Shown here: positions 1 to 11,510 of the stretch, piece after piece | Layout: every line of letters begins with the position of its first letter | How positions within the stretch are numbered: position 1 is the stretch's first letter | Source of the DNA: Papaver somniferum | Taxonomy: Eukaryota; Streptophyta; Magnoliopsida; Ranunculales; Papaveraceae | DNA: 64,000 nucleotides | Reading direction: 5' to 3' | Assembly: GCF_003573695.1 (NCBI RefSeq) | Contig: NC_039359.1 | Coordinates: 158,588,210 to 158,652,209 of the forward strand | Program-made: the position numbers and the translations under genes | The notes under the pieces: generated by a model | What the model saw: only the letters and a program-made list of their open reading frames with translations | Told to the model about the DNA's origin: nothing | Databases searched by the model: none

Positions 1-245
1 AATTATCACTTTTTCGTATAATAACCCTAATCTAGCAATAGAGATGAATGTAAATCGGATTGATTCCGGACTCAACCAAACAAACAATCAAATCATATGA
101 CAATATTAGTAATGAATCATAAACAATAAAGTATTGGGACAAAACTAATTCATTGAATCAAATAACATGTTGGAAATCAAGTTTTATCCCATAACCAATA
201 ATTGAGTTTAGTTACTCATAATAATGGAGTTCATCATAATCATAG
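1..245 (-). repeat. Fragment of an Athila-family LTR (LTR X), interrupted by Athila-1
   Basis: This stretch has no gene. It resembles, in the same orientation, the region around 30375-30620 of the complete solo LTR X2: both share phrases such as gactcaaccaaacaaaca and a run of similar A/T-rich sequence ending near a 'ggag(t/c)tcat' motif. I infer that it is the distal piece of the minus-strand LTR X whose remainder starts at 11511, and that Athila-1 inserted here. The 5 bases before the Athila-1 LTR are catag. The matching duplication on the other side would lie in sequence that has been deleted. Confidence 0.6.
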
Positions 246-2253
246 TGATAGGTGCCAAATATTGCATTATTTATCATCATTTTATTGGCACTTATCCCTT
301 TTTGCATACCATAATTTCCCCTTTTGTAATAAATTCTGTATTTTACTCTCCTCAAGGATAAATATTTTATTTTACTTAATTTTGCATTTTTAGGTGATAA
401 ATAAAGTCTAGATGAGTTGCGGAGCGAAAAGAGCAAAGACACGGGAAAAAGCCGAAGGAAACTCTAGCGGAAAAGAAGTGAAGAATGCGGTATGGAAGAC
501 TCAAGGATGAAAATGGGCTTAACAAGGAAGAAATTGTTCTTAAAGAAGAAGTGGGCTCAAGATTACCTAAGCCCAAATCAATTTCCTAAACCCAAACCCA
601 TATCCTAAACCCAAAATCCAAGCCCAACCCTGCTTCTCTCCTTAGCCGTCAGATTGGATCCATTTCATCATCCAACGGTAGCTTCATCAAAGTGCATCGA
701 GCTTTGATGTTCATGTCTAACACTATAGCACCTAACTCCATCTTGGACCGTCAGTTTTGATGTATCTCACATCCAACGGTCGCTCCACACCCATCTCCAT
801 CGCTCTGTTGGATCATTCCGTCACATTCTCATCGTACGCCCTTCATCATCGAGACATCAAATTTTGATACACCCGCTCAACACCCAATCGCCAAATACCT
901 ATCGACTTCACCCAAACACTCCCTAACCCATTCTCCATCGGGTTCTTCTCCTCTTCTCCCCAAATTCCTCTCTTCCATCACCTGCAACTCCTTCACCACC
1001 ATATCCTGCCACCACCAGACCCCGATGTTCACTGCCACCATCTCCATCAAATCATTCCAAACATCTCCACCATCTCCCTAGCCTAGTTCTTTTACTCATA
1101 TCACAACCACTGAACCCTAGGTTTTGGGTGAATAAAACAACTCGAGTTAGGGAACAATTAGAGCATCATAGGTGTCAATTGGAGCAGGGGGAGAGCAGAA
1201 AAGGCATGGGTTAAGCATGGGTTGTTGTTATTTCAGTTTTTTTGGTGAGTAATTTTATTAATTTTCAAAACCCTAATTTTCTCTGTTTTGGGGATTTTCA
1301 ATTAGGGTTTGTAATAGGTATAAATTGAGACACTGTGTATGATGTTGAGCTAGTCTGGGATACCCAAGCTCATTTTGGAGTAAAAATCAGAAGCTTACTT
1401 TCAATTTTTTGTATGCCCTGTCACTTGTAAATTTCCATGTTTAACATCACTGTTAGTAATATGTTAGAGATGTTCTTCATGTTCTAAACATCCTAGCTAG
1501 GGTTTAGATGAAACCCTTAGCCTGAATGCTAGGATGTTAAGAAAATTGCTCTTACTCATGCCATGCTCACTGTTTAGGATAGTTTAAGCATGTGGATGAC
1601 ATATTACCTTCACCTAGAATGTCAAGCATCCTAGGTAGTTAGATGCATCCTATGTATGTTTCACTTGCATTCAATTTCATGTTAGTTAGCTTTAATTAGT
1701 TGTTCTTTGAGCAGAAAACTAATACTTTGCCTTGATATAGTGATTGAAGTTAAACTGTCCATCTAAGAAGCTAGAGTAGTGCAATATCTAACATGCTAGT
1801 GTGGGTTGAGTGGTGAATTCTCAAGCCCTAGTTCCCCTCTATCAAATATTCAATCACTTCATTGTTGTTTCAAAAAATATCAACTTCAATGTTTGCTGTT
1901 CATGTTTAAGTTTCATTGTTAATCGTGCTTCAACTGTCAGTGTTGAATTAGTGTAGTTTTCTGTCAAAAATTCTGTTCTATTTAATGTTTGATGATTAGT
2001 TTCAGCTTAATGATTAGTTGACTTTAATGTTAGTGTGAATTATTTCTTCAAGTGAATGTCCTGTTAGTTAGTGTCCTGTTTAGTTTTGTTGTCACTGTTT
2101 AGATTAAGGTTTTAGTAGAAAAGAACAAAAAAGTTACATTTGCATCCTCCAAGTCCTTGTGGACTTTCCCTTGCTTGATCACCAGCTATTCTTGGCCTTG
2201 TGAACTTGCAAGTATTTAGAACATAGTTTTAGGGTATCATTCCCTTGCTATCA
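246..2253 (+). repeat. 5' LTR of Athila-1
   Basis: The LTR starts TGATAGGTGCC and ends TGCTATCA, 6 bases before the primer binding site. Its first 1455 bases are repeated at 10021-11476. An AGCCGTCAGATTGGATC motif and the 'cggagcgaaaagagcaaag' motif are shared with the solo LTR at 43196-45070. Confidence 0.9.
1317..1326 (+). promoter_or_regulatory. Candidate TATA box of the Athila-1 5' LTR
   Basis: GGTATAAATT lies about 1.07 kb into the LTR and is followed by a conserved leader. The same motif is present in the 3' LTR at 11091-11100. It is the best TATA-like motif in the LTR; the transcription start is inferred, not shown. Confidence 0.5.
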
Positions 2254-2259
2254 AGTTTT

Positions 2260-2277
2260 TGGCGCCGCTTCCGGGGA
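2260..2277 (+). other. Primer binding site, tRNA-Asp type
   Basis: TGGCGCCGCTTCCGGGGA begins 6 bases after the 5' LTR. It closely matches the complement of the 3' end of plant tRNA-Asp, the usual primer of Athila elements. It differs from the usual form by a short mismatch in the middle (CTTCC where TTGCC is common). Confidence 0.85.
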
Positions 2278-3237
2278 CTCGGTAGCGGTGCTGTGTAGTT
2301 TCTTTGTTTTTCTTGCTTTATTCATCAATTCCTGTCACTTTCTCATTTGCTTGCTGTTTCTCTTAGCTTGCAGCTGCACTTGCATCATTTTCTGTTAAAA
2401 TTTCTTGCATCTTGTCATTGCTTGCTGTTCTTGCTATCTTCTTTGTTGCTCCATCTCCATACTTGTTATTGTTGTTCACTGCTTGCTTGCAAAGCTGGTG
2501 CTGCTGAAGGAGCTGGTGAGACTTGTTAGCTGGTGTTGCTGCTGCTTCTTGCCAAGCCTGCTGAAGCTGTTGCTAAGCTGTTGAGTAAGGCTGCCAAGAC
2601 AAGCCCAACTGGGCTGCAAAGAAAAGCTAAGGAAGATCCAATCTCAACTGGACTTTTGCAACAAACACAAAGGGACCAAAGCCCAACTAGGCTTCCCTCC
2701 AAAAATAGGTAAGCCTAACCCATGAGCTAACCCAACTGGGCCTCATTAAAATTCATTTGGGCTTGTAATAATTAAGTGTTTCTATTTTGGGATTGTAATA
2801 ATTTTTATTTTTCTTTTTCTTTTTTTTTTATTTTTTTTTCTTTCTTTTGTGGGCTTTTAGTTATTTGTATTGTTATTTTTTTTCTTTTTTTTATGGGTTT
2901 ATGGTAACTTCTGTTGGGCTTCAAATTTGTGAGCCCAAACCAACTTCAACCCAAACTAGGCTTAGGTCAAATAACCCAACTGGGCCTCATTTAACCCAAG
3001 TAGTGGGCTTCCCTTTTATTTTTGAAACCAAAAGTTTTAAACCCATTCAAACCAAAAGTTCCCAAGCCCAATTAAACCAAACAAAACCAAATTGATTTTC
3101 ACAAATTACCCATTATAACCAAAAATTTTATAACCCATTAAACAAACCAAATTTTCAAAAAACCCTTGTAAAAGCAAATTGTGGGCCTTGTTTTCTCCAT
3201 TATCTGTGGGCTTGTTATTTCATGATTAAATTGGGAT
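2278..3237 (+). other. Athila-1 untranslated leader
   Basis: About 960 bases lie between the primer site and gag with no convincing reading frame. The region has repeated 'cccaactggg' phrases (near 2609, 2673, 2733 and 2972) and a T-rich stretch at about 2805-2892. I see no separate gene. Confidence 0.6.
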
Positions 3238-4926
3238 ATGATTGTAACCTTTAGAGACCGATCAAATAGACTAATTAGAGTCAATCCGATAGACCCAATT
3301 GACATACCCACAACTTCTGAGAAAAACACACCGGACCAACCTGAGACAATGGGAGAACCCCGTACTCTCAAGGATTACATGTACCCCACAAGGGCAAGCC
3401 AGTCTTCCTGTATTGTTTTTCCAGAAGCTAATGGTCAGTATGAGCTAAAATCGAGCACAATACAAATGCTTCCTGTGTTTAGAGGAATCGACAATGAAAA
3501 CCATTACCATCATGTGAGAGAATTTGAGGAGATATGTGGAACTATACGTTTCATTCAAATGTCCGACGAGACCCTAAAGTTAAGGCTATTTCCTTTCTCT
3601 TTGAAGGAAAAAGCCAAGGCATGGTTGTATGCTTTACAGCCAAAATCCATCATGACATGGGATGACCTTACAAAGGAGTTTTTCAAAAAATTCTTCCCAA
3701 ACCACAAGACTGCGACAATTCGTCAAAGTCTGAATAGCTTTCTGCAATTGGAGGGTGAAACCTTAGCTAGATACCTGGAGAGATTCAATGAGTTATTGCT
3801 CCAATGTCCCCACCACGGTTTTGAAAAATGGAAACTTGTGCAAATTTTGTATGAGGGTCTAGATGTGTCTACCCGAAAAACTGTAGAGTCAATGTGCAAT
3901 GGTCTATTTGTAAACAAAACTGCTGATGCGTCTTGGGACTTCTTAATTGAAGTAGCTGAAAAGACTCAATAGTGGGAATCCATTCGTGAACCGAGAAAGA
4001 CTACACCTGTATCTAAGGTTCATAGGATTGAGTCAGATTTTGAGGGAAATGCAAAAATGGCAGCGCTAGCAAGAAGAATAGAAGCGTTAGAACTACAGAA
4101 AAACGTAAAACCTTACACCACTGCTTTCTGTGAACATGTCGAAATGGCTATCTGTGCTATATGTAACGGTTCTGACCATCAGGTCAGTGATTGTCCGGAA
4201 ATACATGCATTCCAAGAATCTAGGATAGAACAGGCACACACTATGTTTCAAAAACAAGAGCACAACCCCTATTCTCAGACCTACAATCCAGGATGGAGAA
4301 ACCACCCAAACTTTTCATGGTCCAAAGGCCTTGTTCAAGGAGGACCATCTCAACCCAATCAAAGCTATCAAAACAATCAAGTCTATCAATACCCTAGAAA
4401 TCCTCAGCAGCAGTCGTACCCTCAATACACTGCTGAAAAGAAATTTTCTAGCATTGAAGAGAGTATCAATCAGTTGACCCAACATCTGATGAAAAATTAG
4501 AAAGCGACTGATCAGCGAGTCTCCGCTCTAGAACTACAGATGGGTCAAATTTGCGATGCACTGAATACAAGAGAAAAGGGTAAACTTCCTAGCCAACCCC
4601 AACAAAATCCAAAGAGGATATTTCAAGCAGGCACATCATCTTGCGAAGAAACCTCACCCGATCAAGTCCATTCCATCACCACTCTCCGAAGTGGTAAGAT
4701 TGTTGAGAACAATGTGGGCATGCCACAAACAAGTGAATCTGAGCCAAACCTAACACTGCTTACACCACCTAAGGAAACCTCCAGTTCAGAAAAAGAGTCC
4801 GAGCACATTAGTGAAGCCGACAATCCCACTGCTGTGAATGTCCCTCAACCTCCTAATGCTCCTGTTGCTCCATATCCTCAGAGGTTAGTTCGCCAACAGA
4901 TAAGCACCCACTACAATGAGATGTAA
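3238..4926 (+). pseudogene. Athila-1 gag, interrupted by stop codons
   Basis: Gag forms the virus-like particle and binds the element RNA. Three consecutive segments (3238-3972, 4057-4500, 4540-4926) lie in one frame and are separated by stop codons: TAG near 3970, TAG near 4498 and TAA near 4924. The first segment carries the retrotransposon gag domain (LRLFPFSLKEKAKAWLY, then a tryptophan-rich stretch and the FFP motif). The second carries a CCHC zinc knuckle at its residues 33-46, with Cys33, Cys36, His41 and Cys46 all in place, followed by a Gln/Asn/Pro-rich tail. The first ATG is at 3238, but the ATG at 3349 sits right before the conserved TLKDYMYP stretch and is an equally good start. 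Because all three breaks are simple stops, this copy cannot make full-length gag without readthrough. Confidence 0.85.
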
Positions 4927-4929
4927 GAA

Positions 4930-6294
4930 ATGTTCAAAAGAGTCAACATCAACATTCCTTTTCTTGAGGCAATCAAGCAAATCCCTGCATATGCCAAATT
5001 CCTCAAAGACTTGTGTACTCAAAAGCGCAAGCTTAATGTGCACAAACGTGCTTTCTTAGCTGAACAGGTGAGTTCCATCATTCTGAACAAAACTCCACCC
5101 AAGTTTAAGGACCCAAACTGTCCAACAATCTCTTGCACTATCGGAGAACACACTATCAATAGAGCTTTATTAGATCTAGGTGCAAGTGTGAACCTCCTGC
5201 CATATTCTGTTTATGTGCAGTTAGGTCTTGGAGAGTTGAAACCAACACCCATAACTCTCCAATTGGCGGACCGATCCGTCAAAGTTCCTCGTGGAGTGGT
5301 AGAAGATGTTTTGATTAAGGTTGAAAAATTCTATTTCCCTGTAGACTTCATTGCCTTAGACACTCAACCTGTACAAAACCCAGACTGTCACATTCCTGTC
5401 ATTTTAGGACGTCCTTTCTTGGCGACGTCCAATGCGATCATTAACTGTCGGAATGGAGTGTTGAAACTATCTTTTGGAAACATGACTGTAGAATTGAATG
5501 TGTTTAACGTTAGTCAACAGCATGTGAGTCTTGATGATGAATATGTACATGAGATTAATATGATGGAGAGTTTGATCCAAGATTCACTGACTAGCATTTT
5601 ATCAGTAGATCCCTTGCAAGCATGTCTGGAAGAAGTTGACTTGGAGTTGTATGATGATGAATACATTGGTGAAGTCCAATCTTTGCTCGAAACTGTACCT
5701 CATATGGACATCACTGAATGGCAGACTAAAGTGGAACAACTCTCACTTTATGAGAAGTCTGTTATATCTTCGGATGAGTCTCCTAAGGCCAAGCAGGAAT
5801 TGAAACCATTACCTGATACTTTGAAGTATGCATTTCTAGGTCCTTCTGATACTTTACCTGTTATCATTTCTTCACGATTAAACATAGAACAGGAAAACAA
5901 GCTTTTAGAAGTACTTGAGGAGCAGAAAGAAGCCTTAGGATGGACCATCTCAGATCTCAAAGGAATAAGTCCCACCATTTGCATGCACCACATTAATCTT
6001 GAAGAGAATGCCAAACCATCTAGGGAAATGCAAAGGAGACTTAATCCTAACATGAGAGACGTTGTTAAGAGTGAGATCTTGAAGCTACTTGATGCCGGTA
6101 TCATATATCCGATTTCAGATAGTAAATGGGTTAGTCCCATTAAAGTTATGCCTAAGAAGTCAGGCATTACTGTAGTTCGGAACAAAAAGAATGAGTTAGT
6201 CCCTTCACGTACAACCACAGGATGGCGAGTATGTATCGACTACAGGAAGTTGAACACAGTAACAAGAAAAGATCACTTCCCCTTCCCTTCATAG
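4930..6294 (+). pseudogene. Athila-1 protease and N-terminal reverse transcriptase
   Basis: This segment follows the gag stop at 4924 in the same frame. It contains the retropepsin-like aspartic protease, with the catalytic DLGAS motif at residues 82-86 and the later ILGRPFLAT motif, then a linker, then the start of the reverse transcriptase ([21 protein letters not shown]). It ends at a TAG at 6292-6294 because one base appears to be missing in the C-run near 6280; the frame then continues in the next segment. The enzyme would process the polyprotein and begin reverse transcription, but in this copy the RT is split across two frames. Confidence 0.85.
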
Positions 6295-8357
6295 ACCAAA
6301 TGCTAGAACGTGTGTCTGGACACAGTCACTACTGTTTTCTAGATGGATTTTCTGGTTGTAACCAAATTCACCTTGCACCGGAAGATCAGGAAAAAACTAC
6401 ATTCACGTGTGCATTTGGGACATTTTCTTTTAGACGTATGCCCTTCGGGTTGTGTAATGCACCTGCTACTTTTCAGTGTTGCTTGATGAGCATTTTTTCA
6501 GACATGATAGATAGTTTTCTCGATATCTTTATGGATGATTTCTCTGTGTTTGGTTCCTCTTTTGACGAATGTTTGGACCATCTGGTCCTTGTGCTATCTA
6601 GATGTAAGCAAAAGAATCTGATTTTAAACTGGGAAAAATGCCACTTTATGGTGAACTCCGGCATAGTTCTAGGACACATCGTCTCAGAAAAAGGAATTGA
6701 AGTAGATAAAGCTAAAGTCGACCTCATTCAACATTTACCACAACCCCACTTTGTGAAGGGGAGTCGATCATTTTTAGGTCACGCTGGTTTCTACCGGCGA
6801 TTCATTAAAAACTTTAGCCAAATCTCAAGACCTTTGTGTAATCTACTTGCCAAAGATGTTGTCTTTAACTTCGATGCTGCTTGTGTGAAGGCATGGGAAG
6901 AACTCAAGACTCTCCTTACCTCAGCTCCTATTGTCCAACCACCCGACTGGAAACTACCGTTCGAACTCATGTGTGGTGTCTCTGATTATGCCGTTGGCGC
7001 TGTTTTAGGACAGCGTGTTGATAGACTACCATATGTGATATACTATGCTAGTAAAACTCTTAATGATGCCCAACTCAATTATACGACTACCGAGAAGGAG
7101 TTACTTGTCGTGGTATTTGCATTAGACAAGTTTAGATCTTATTTGATAGGATCTAAGATCATCATATACACTGACCATGCGGCTTTGAGGTTCCTTCTTT
7201 CTAAGAAGGATGCTAAAGCTCGCCTTATTCGATGGATACTCTTATTACAGGAATTCGACATCGAAATCCGTGATAAGAAAGGTTGTGAGAATGTGGTTGC
7301 TGATCACTTGTCCCGATTAACTAGTGAGTCTAGTGATGAATCTGCGCTGATCAGAGAATCGTTCCCTGATGAACAATTGATGTATGTGTCAAACCTTCCT
7401 TGGTTTGCCGACATTGTTAACTACCTTGCTACAGGTAGAATGCCATCACATTGGTCGAGACAAGACCGCTCCAAGTTCTTGGCTGAAGTTAAACATTTCC
7501 TTTGGGATGACCCATATTTGTTTAAGTACTGCCGAGACCGAATCATTAGGAGATGTGTACCCGACATGGAACACAAAGATGTGATATCATTCTGTCATGA
7601 CCAAGCATGTGGATGGCATTTCAGTGCCAAGAAAACCGCTGCAAAGATCTTGCAGTGTGGGTTTTACTGGCCATCGCTGTTTACAGACTGCCATGAGTAT
7701 TGTATTGCTTGTGAGCGCTGTCAGAAGCTAGGAAGTATCTCGAGGAGAAACATGATGCCGTTGAATCCGATTTTTATCGTCGAGCTATTTGATGTATGGG
7801 GCATTGACTTCATGGGTCCATTTCCTACTTCGGAAGGCAAATTATACATCCTAGTTGTTGTTGATTACGTTTCGAAGTGGGTTGAAGCTGTTGCAACCAA
7901 GACAAATGACCACAAGGTGGTACTCTCATTTCTGAAGGAGAACATATTTTCACGTTTTGATACCCCTAGAGCTATAATCAGTGATGGTGGTTCGCATTTC
8001 TGTAACAAGTACTTTGAGTCTTTATTACGCAAGTATGGCATAACCCACAAGGTTGCAACTCCGTACCACCCTCAGACAAGTGGACAAGTAGAAGTTTCTA
8101 ATAGGGAGATTAAGCACATTCTGGAGAAGACGGTCAACCCGTCAAGGAAAGATTGGTCATTGAGATTGAATGATGATCTGTGGGCCTATAGAACAGCTTA
8201 TAAGACACCAATTTGCATGTCCCCTTATCCTCTGGTGTATGGAAAGCCATGTCATCTTCCTGTGGAATTAGAACATCGAGCTTACTGGGCTATCAAGAAA
8301 CTTAACTTTCTCTCGACAAGGCGGGCGCTCAACGGAAACTTCAACTCAATGAGTTAA
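6222..8357 (+). pseudogene. Athila-1 reverse transcriptase, RNase H and integrase
   Basis: This is a long open segment of 711 codons in the frame next to the protease; only the part after about 6280 is genuine. RT palm motifs are present ([11 protein letters not shown]; the Asp pair of FMDDF at residues 105-106). RNase H follows, but its first catalytic Asp, usual in a CDAS motif, reads Gly ([10 protein letters not shown]), while the later KELL and TDHAAL motifs remain. Integrase has an HHCC region (CIACERC) and a core with [14 protein letters not shown] and a glutamate in the [10 protein letters not shown] stretch. The frame is lost near 8310-8340, just before the C-terminal domain. The element would need two frame corrections and an active RNase H to function. 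Confidence 0.88.
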
Positions 8358-8412
8358 AAGAATTGAGGAATGAGGCTTCAACGGAAACAGTGCGAAGCTG
8401 TATAAGCAAAAG

Positions 8413-8697
8413 ATGAAGTTGTTCCATGATAAGCGTATTCTGCGCAAGTCATTCACGTCGGGTCAGAAAGTTTTGTTATACGACTTTCGGTTGCATCTCT
8501 TTCCAGGAAAATTGCGGTCCAGATGGACCGGCCCGTTCCTAGTACGCACGGTATTCCCTCATGGAGCTGTGGAACTTGAAGATGTCCCCAACAAGAACAT
8601 TTTCAAAGTGAACGGGCAGCGATTGAAACCGTTCCTTGAACCACTTCCACCTGACATTGAGACAACCGATCTGGAGGATCCCGTCTATGTGGCCTGA
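8413..8697 (+). pseudogene. Athila-1 integrase C-terminal domain
   Basis: The stretch '[20 protein letters not shown]' followed by [17 protein letters not shown] is the C-terminal DNA-binding part of Athila-type integrase; the same part occurs at 51733-52215 in Athila-2. It is offset in frame from the integrase core at 6222-8357 by a small deletion near 8310-8340. The listed start is only the first ATG after the break, not a real start codon. A normal TGA stop ends it at 8695-8697. Confidence 0.8.
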
Positions 8698-10020
8698 TTG
8701 GTCCACCCTTGTACATAAACCAGGTTGAACATTCCATTTTATTTCTCCTTTTCTGTACAGTTTTTTCTTCTACACTTTTTAAACATTGAGGACACTGTTT
8801 AATTTAGGTTTAGGGGTGATGATCACTACATACCCTTATAACATGCTATAATTGAAAACAGAACTCTTTCTTTTTGAAAAAAAAATGAATAAATCAAAAT
8901 TAAAAATTAAAAAATTTGAAAAAAAACATAAAAATGGAGCTCATTTACCTTGAAATGTTGACTCTTGTGCATGTATGTAAACATAAGGATTCTTAGTCTA
9001 GATATTTAGGCACCCTGATTCTAGCACAATTCACATAGTGATAAGAAACTTGCACGCGCACGATCTACCAATACATGTATAGCCTCATCCTTGAGGTGTT
9101 CTATCGGAAGTCACAATTGCCAATCACTTTAGAATACTGAACGAAACTTGACTAGCTTGTTCTTTGGTTGGTTGGGATAGAAGGTGGAGGTTACATTAAG
9201 AAAGACAACCATCGAATTTAACTGGGTGCATCAAAAAGGGCTACCTCTTGCAAAGTGTCATGTAATTTTTTGTTTCTTTTTGCTTATGTATGAAAAGAGT
9301 TACCCTATTGTAAATAATTTTTTCAAAAAAACAAAAAAACAAAAAAAAACGATGTATATATTCAGAAAAATATCAAAAAAAAATCAAAAAAAAAAATCAA
9401 GTATTTATCAATTTCATCCTCTCTTGTTCCAAAAATAAAAGAGAGTAGTCAATGTAAATAAGAGTCATGTAAAGAGTCGTCTTTTGTGTTTTTGTGTTAT
9501 AAGCTAGGAAGGGTGTATGTCATTGATGTACAATGCGAGTAATTGTGAAATACCTCCAACTCATTCACAATTCTCGTAAAGTCCGGACAGCTAGCTAGAT
9601 TTCGACCTCGGTTCTTAGCCTGAGAAACTATCTCTTGGTGATTAGTAGTCATAACATCCGATCTTTCTTTACACATGTGTAGATACACTTTACACTCTTA
9701 TCACATGTCTTTATTTGTTATCAGTGCTAGGATTGTGCCTTTGATAGCTAGATTGACATCTCCATTTTCTGTGAGCTTCTACTGTCTTGCACATGTCACA
9801 TTTCATGGAATCTGAGCTTATATTTTGTCCTAGAACTTTGTAGGTACGTTCTAAGCAAACCTTCACGAGAGTTCAACTCGTCCACTAGGGACACTTAGTG
9901 GTTTAAAAGGCTTATTGCATTCGCTAAATGCAATCGAGAAACCATCGACAGTGGTATAGGTAGGATTTCCTTAGTTTCTGTTTTACTTGAGGACAAGTAA
10001 AATTCAGGTTTAGGGGTATT
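8698..10020 (+). other. Athila-1 3' non-coding region with two purine-tract-like motifs
   Basis: There is no env-like reading frame. A block at 8781-8820 (cattgaggacactg, then aggtttaggggtgatg) looks like the true purine tract at 10003-10020 and has a counterpart in Athila-2 at 52611-52650. A second block at 9876-9935 (aactcgtccactaggg) is conserved in Athila-2 at 54413-54472. The stretch 9320-9410 is A-rich. Confidence 0.65.
10003..10020 (+). other. Polypurine tract of Athila-1
   Basis: The sequence caggtttaggggtatt directly precedes the TGATAGG start of the 3' LTR. This is the position where plus-strand DNA synthesis is primed in LTR retrotransposons. The purine run is short and interrupted by T. 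Confidence 0.6.
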
Positions 10021-11476
10021 TGATAGGTGCCAAATATTGCATTATTTATCATCATTTTATTGGCACTTATCCCTTTTTGCATACCATAATTTCCCCTTTT
10101 GTAATGAATTCTGTATTTTACTCTCCTCAAGGATAAATATTTTATTTTACTTAATTTTGCATTTTTAGGTGATAAATAAAGTCTAGATGAGTTGCGGAGC
10201 GAAAAGAGCAAAGACACGGGAAAAAGCCGAAGGAAACTCTAGCGGAAAAGAATTGAAGAATGCGGTATGGAAGACTCAAGGATGAAAATGGGCTTAACAA
10301 GGAAGCAATTGTTCTTAAAGAAGAAGTGGGATCAAGATTACCTAAGCCCAAATCCATTTCCTAAACCCAAACCCATATCCTAAACCCAAAATCCAAGCCC
10401 AACCCCGCTTCTCTCCTTAGCCGTCAGATTGGATCCATTCCATCATCCAACGGTCGCTTCATCAGAGTGCATCGAGCTTTGATGTTCCTGTCTAACACTA
10501 TAGCACCTAACTCCATCTTGGACCGTCAGTTTTGATGTATCTCACATCCAACGGTCGCTCCACACCCATCTCCATCGCTCTGTTGGATCATTCCATCACA
10601 TTCTCATCGTACGCCCTTCATCATTGAGACATCAAATTTTGATACACCCGCTCAACACCCAATCGCCAAATACCTATCGACTTCACCCAAGCACTCCCTA
10701 ACCCATTCTCCATCGGGTTCTTCTCCTCTTCTCCCCAAATTCCTCTCTTCCATCACCTGCAACTCCTTCACCACCATATCCTGCCACCACCAGACCCCGA
10801 TGTTCACTGCCACCATCTCCATCAAATCATTCCAAACATCTCCACCATCTCCCTAGCCTAGTTCTTTTACTCATCTCACAACTACTGAACCCTAGGTTTG
10901 GGGTGAATAAAACAACTCGAGTTAGGGAACAATTAGAGCATCATTGGCGTCAATTGGAGCAGGGGGAGAGCAGAGAAGGCATGGGTTAAGCATGGTTGTT
11001 GTTATTTCAGTTTTTTTGGTGAGTAATTTTATTAATTTTCAAAACCCTAATTTTCTCTGTTTTGGGGATTTTCAATTAGGGTTTGTAATAGGTATAAATT
11101 GAGACACTGTGTATGATGTTGAGCTAGTCTGGGATACCCAAGCTCATTTTGGAGTAAAAATCAGAAGCTTACTTTCAATTTTTTGTATGCCCTGTCACTT
11201 GCAAATTTCCATGTTTAACATCACTGTTAGTAATATGCTAGAGATGTTCTTCATGTTCTAAACATCCTAGATAGGGTTTAGATGAAACCCTTAGCCTGAA
11301 TGCTAGGATGTTAAGCAAATTGCTCTTACTCATGCCATGCTCACTGTTTAGGATAGTTTAAGCATGTGGATGACATATTACCTTCACCTAGAATGTCAAG
11401 CATCCTAGGTAGTTAGATGCATCCTATGTATGTTTCACTTGCATTCAATTTCATGTTAGTTAGCTTTGATTAGTTG
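10021..11476 (+). repeat. 3' LTR of Athila-1, truncated
   Basis: The sequence matches 246-1700 of the 5' LTR with about 25 substitutions and a one-base indel, then stops abruptly after 'gattagttg'. About 550 bp expected at its end are missing. The break coincides with the left border of the 4966-bp triplication. Confidence 0.88.
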
Positions 11477-11510
11477 TATTCAATTTCTTTTATGATTCCA
11501 CAATATCTTG
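11477..11510 (+). other. Patchwork filler at the Athila-1 / LTR X junction
   Basis: These 34 bases belong to neither flank. The first part (attcaatttc) matches Athila-1 LTR sequence at 11443-11452. The remaining 24 bases are an exact copy of 14830-14853 in the Sirevirus LTR 3.3 kb downstream. The filler recurs at 16443-16476 and 21409-21442. Confidence 0.75.

Larger units (their letters stand above)
246..11476 (+). mobile_element. Athila-1: Ty3/gypsy (Athila lineage) LTR retrotransposon, degenerate, 3' LTR truncated
   Basis: The element has a 2008-bp 5' LTR, a primer site complementary to tRNA-Asp, gag, protease, reverse transcriptase, RNase H and integrase in Ty3/gypsy order, a 1.3-kb 3' non-coding region, a purine-rich tract and a 3' LTR. 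There is no chromodomain. The RT and integrase wording (for example [12 protein letters not shown] and FMDDFSV) and the tRNA-Asp primer site fit the Athila lineage. Coding is broken by three in-frame stops in gag and frameshifts in RT and before the integrase C-terminus. By eye the two LTRs differ at roughly 25 sites over the 1.45 kb they share, so the insertion is not brand new. The 3' LTR stops about 550 bp short, at the border of the triplicated block. Confidence 0.9.

Noticed and set aside
1260..1310. aaaccctaa motifs, seen here and in several LTRs, as telomere-like repeats.
   Set aside because: They occur singly and never as arrays; they are common in plant LTRs and leaders.
5748..6218. 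A 156-codon minus-strand frame within Athila-1.
   Set aside because: It is a shadow of the protease/RT coding strand with no motif of its own.
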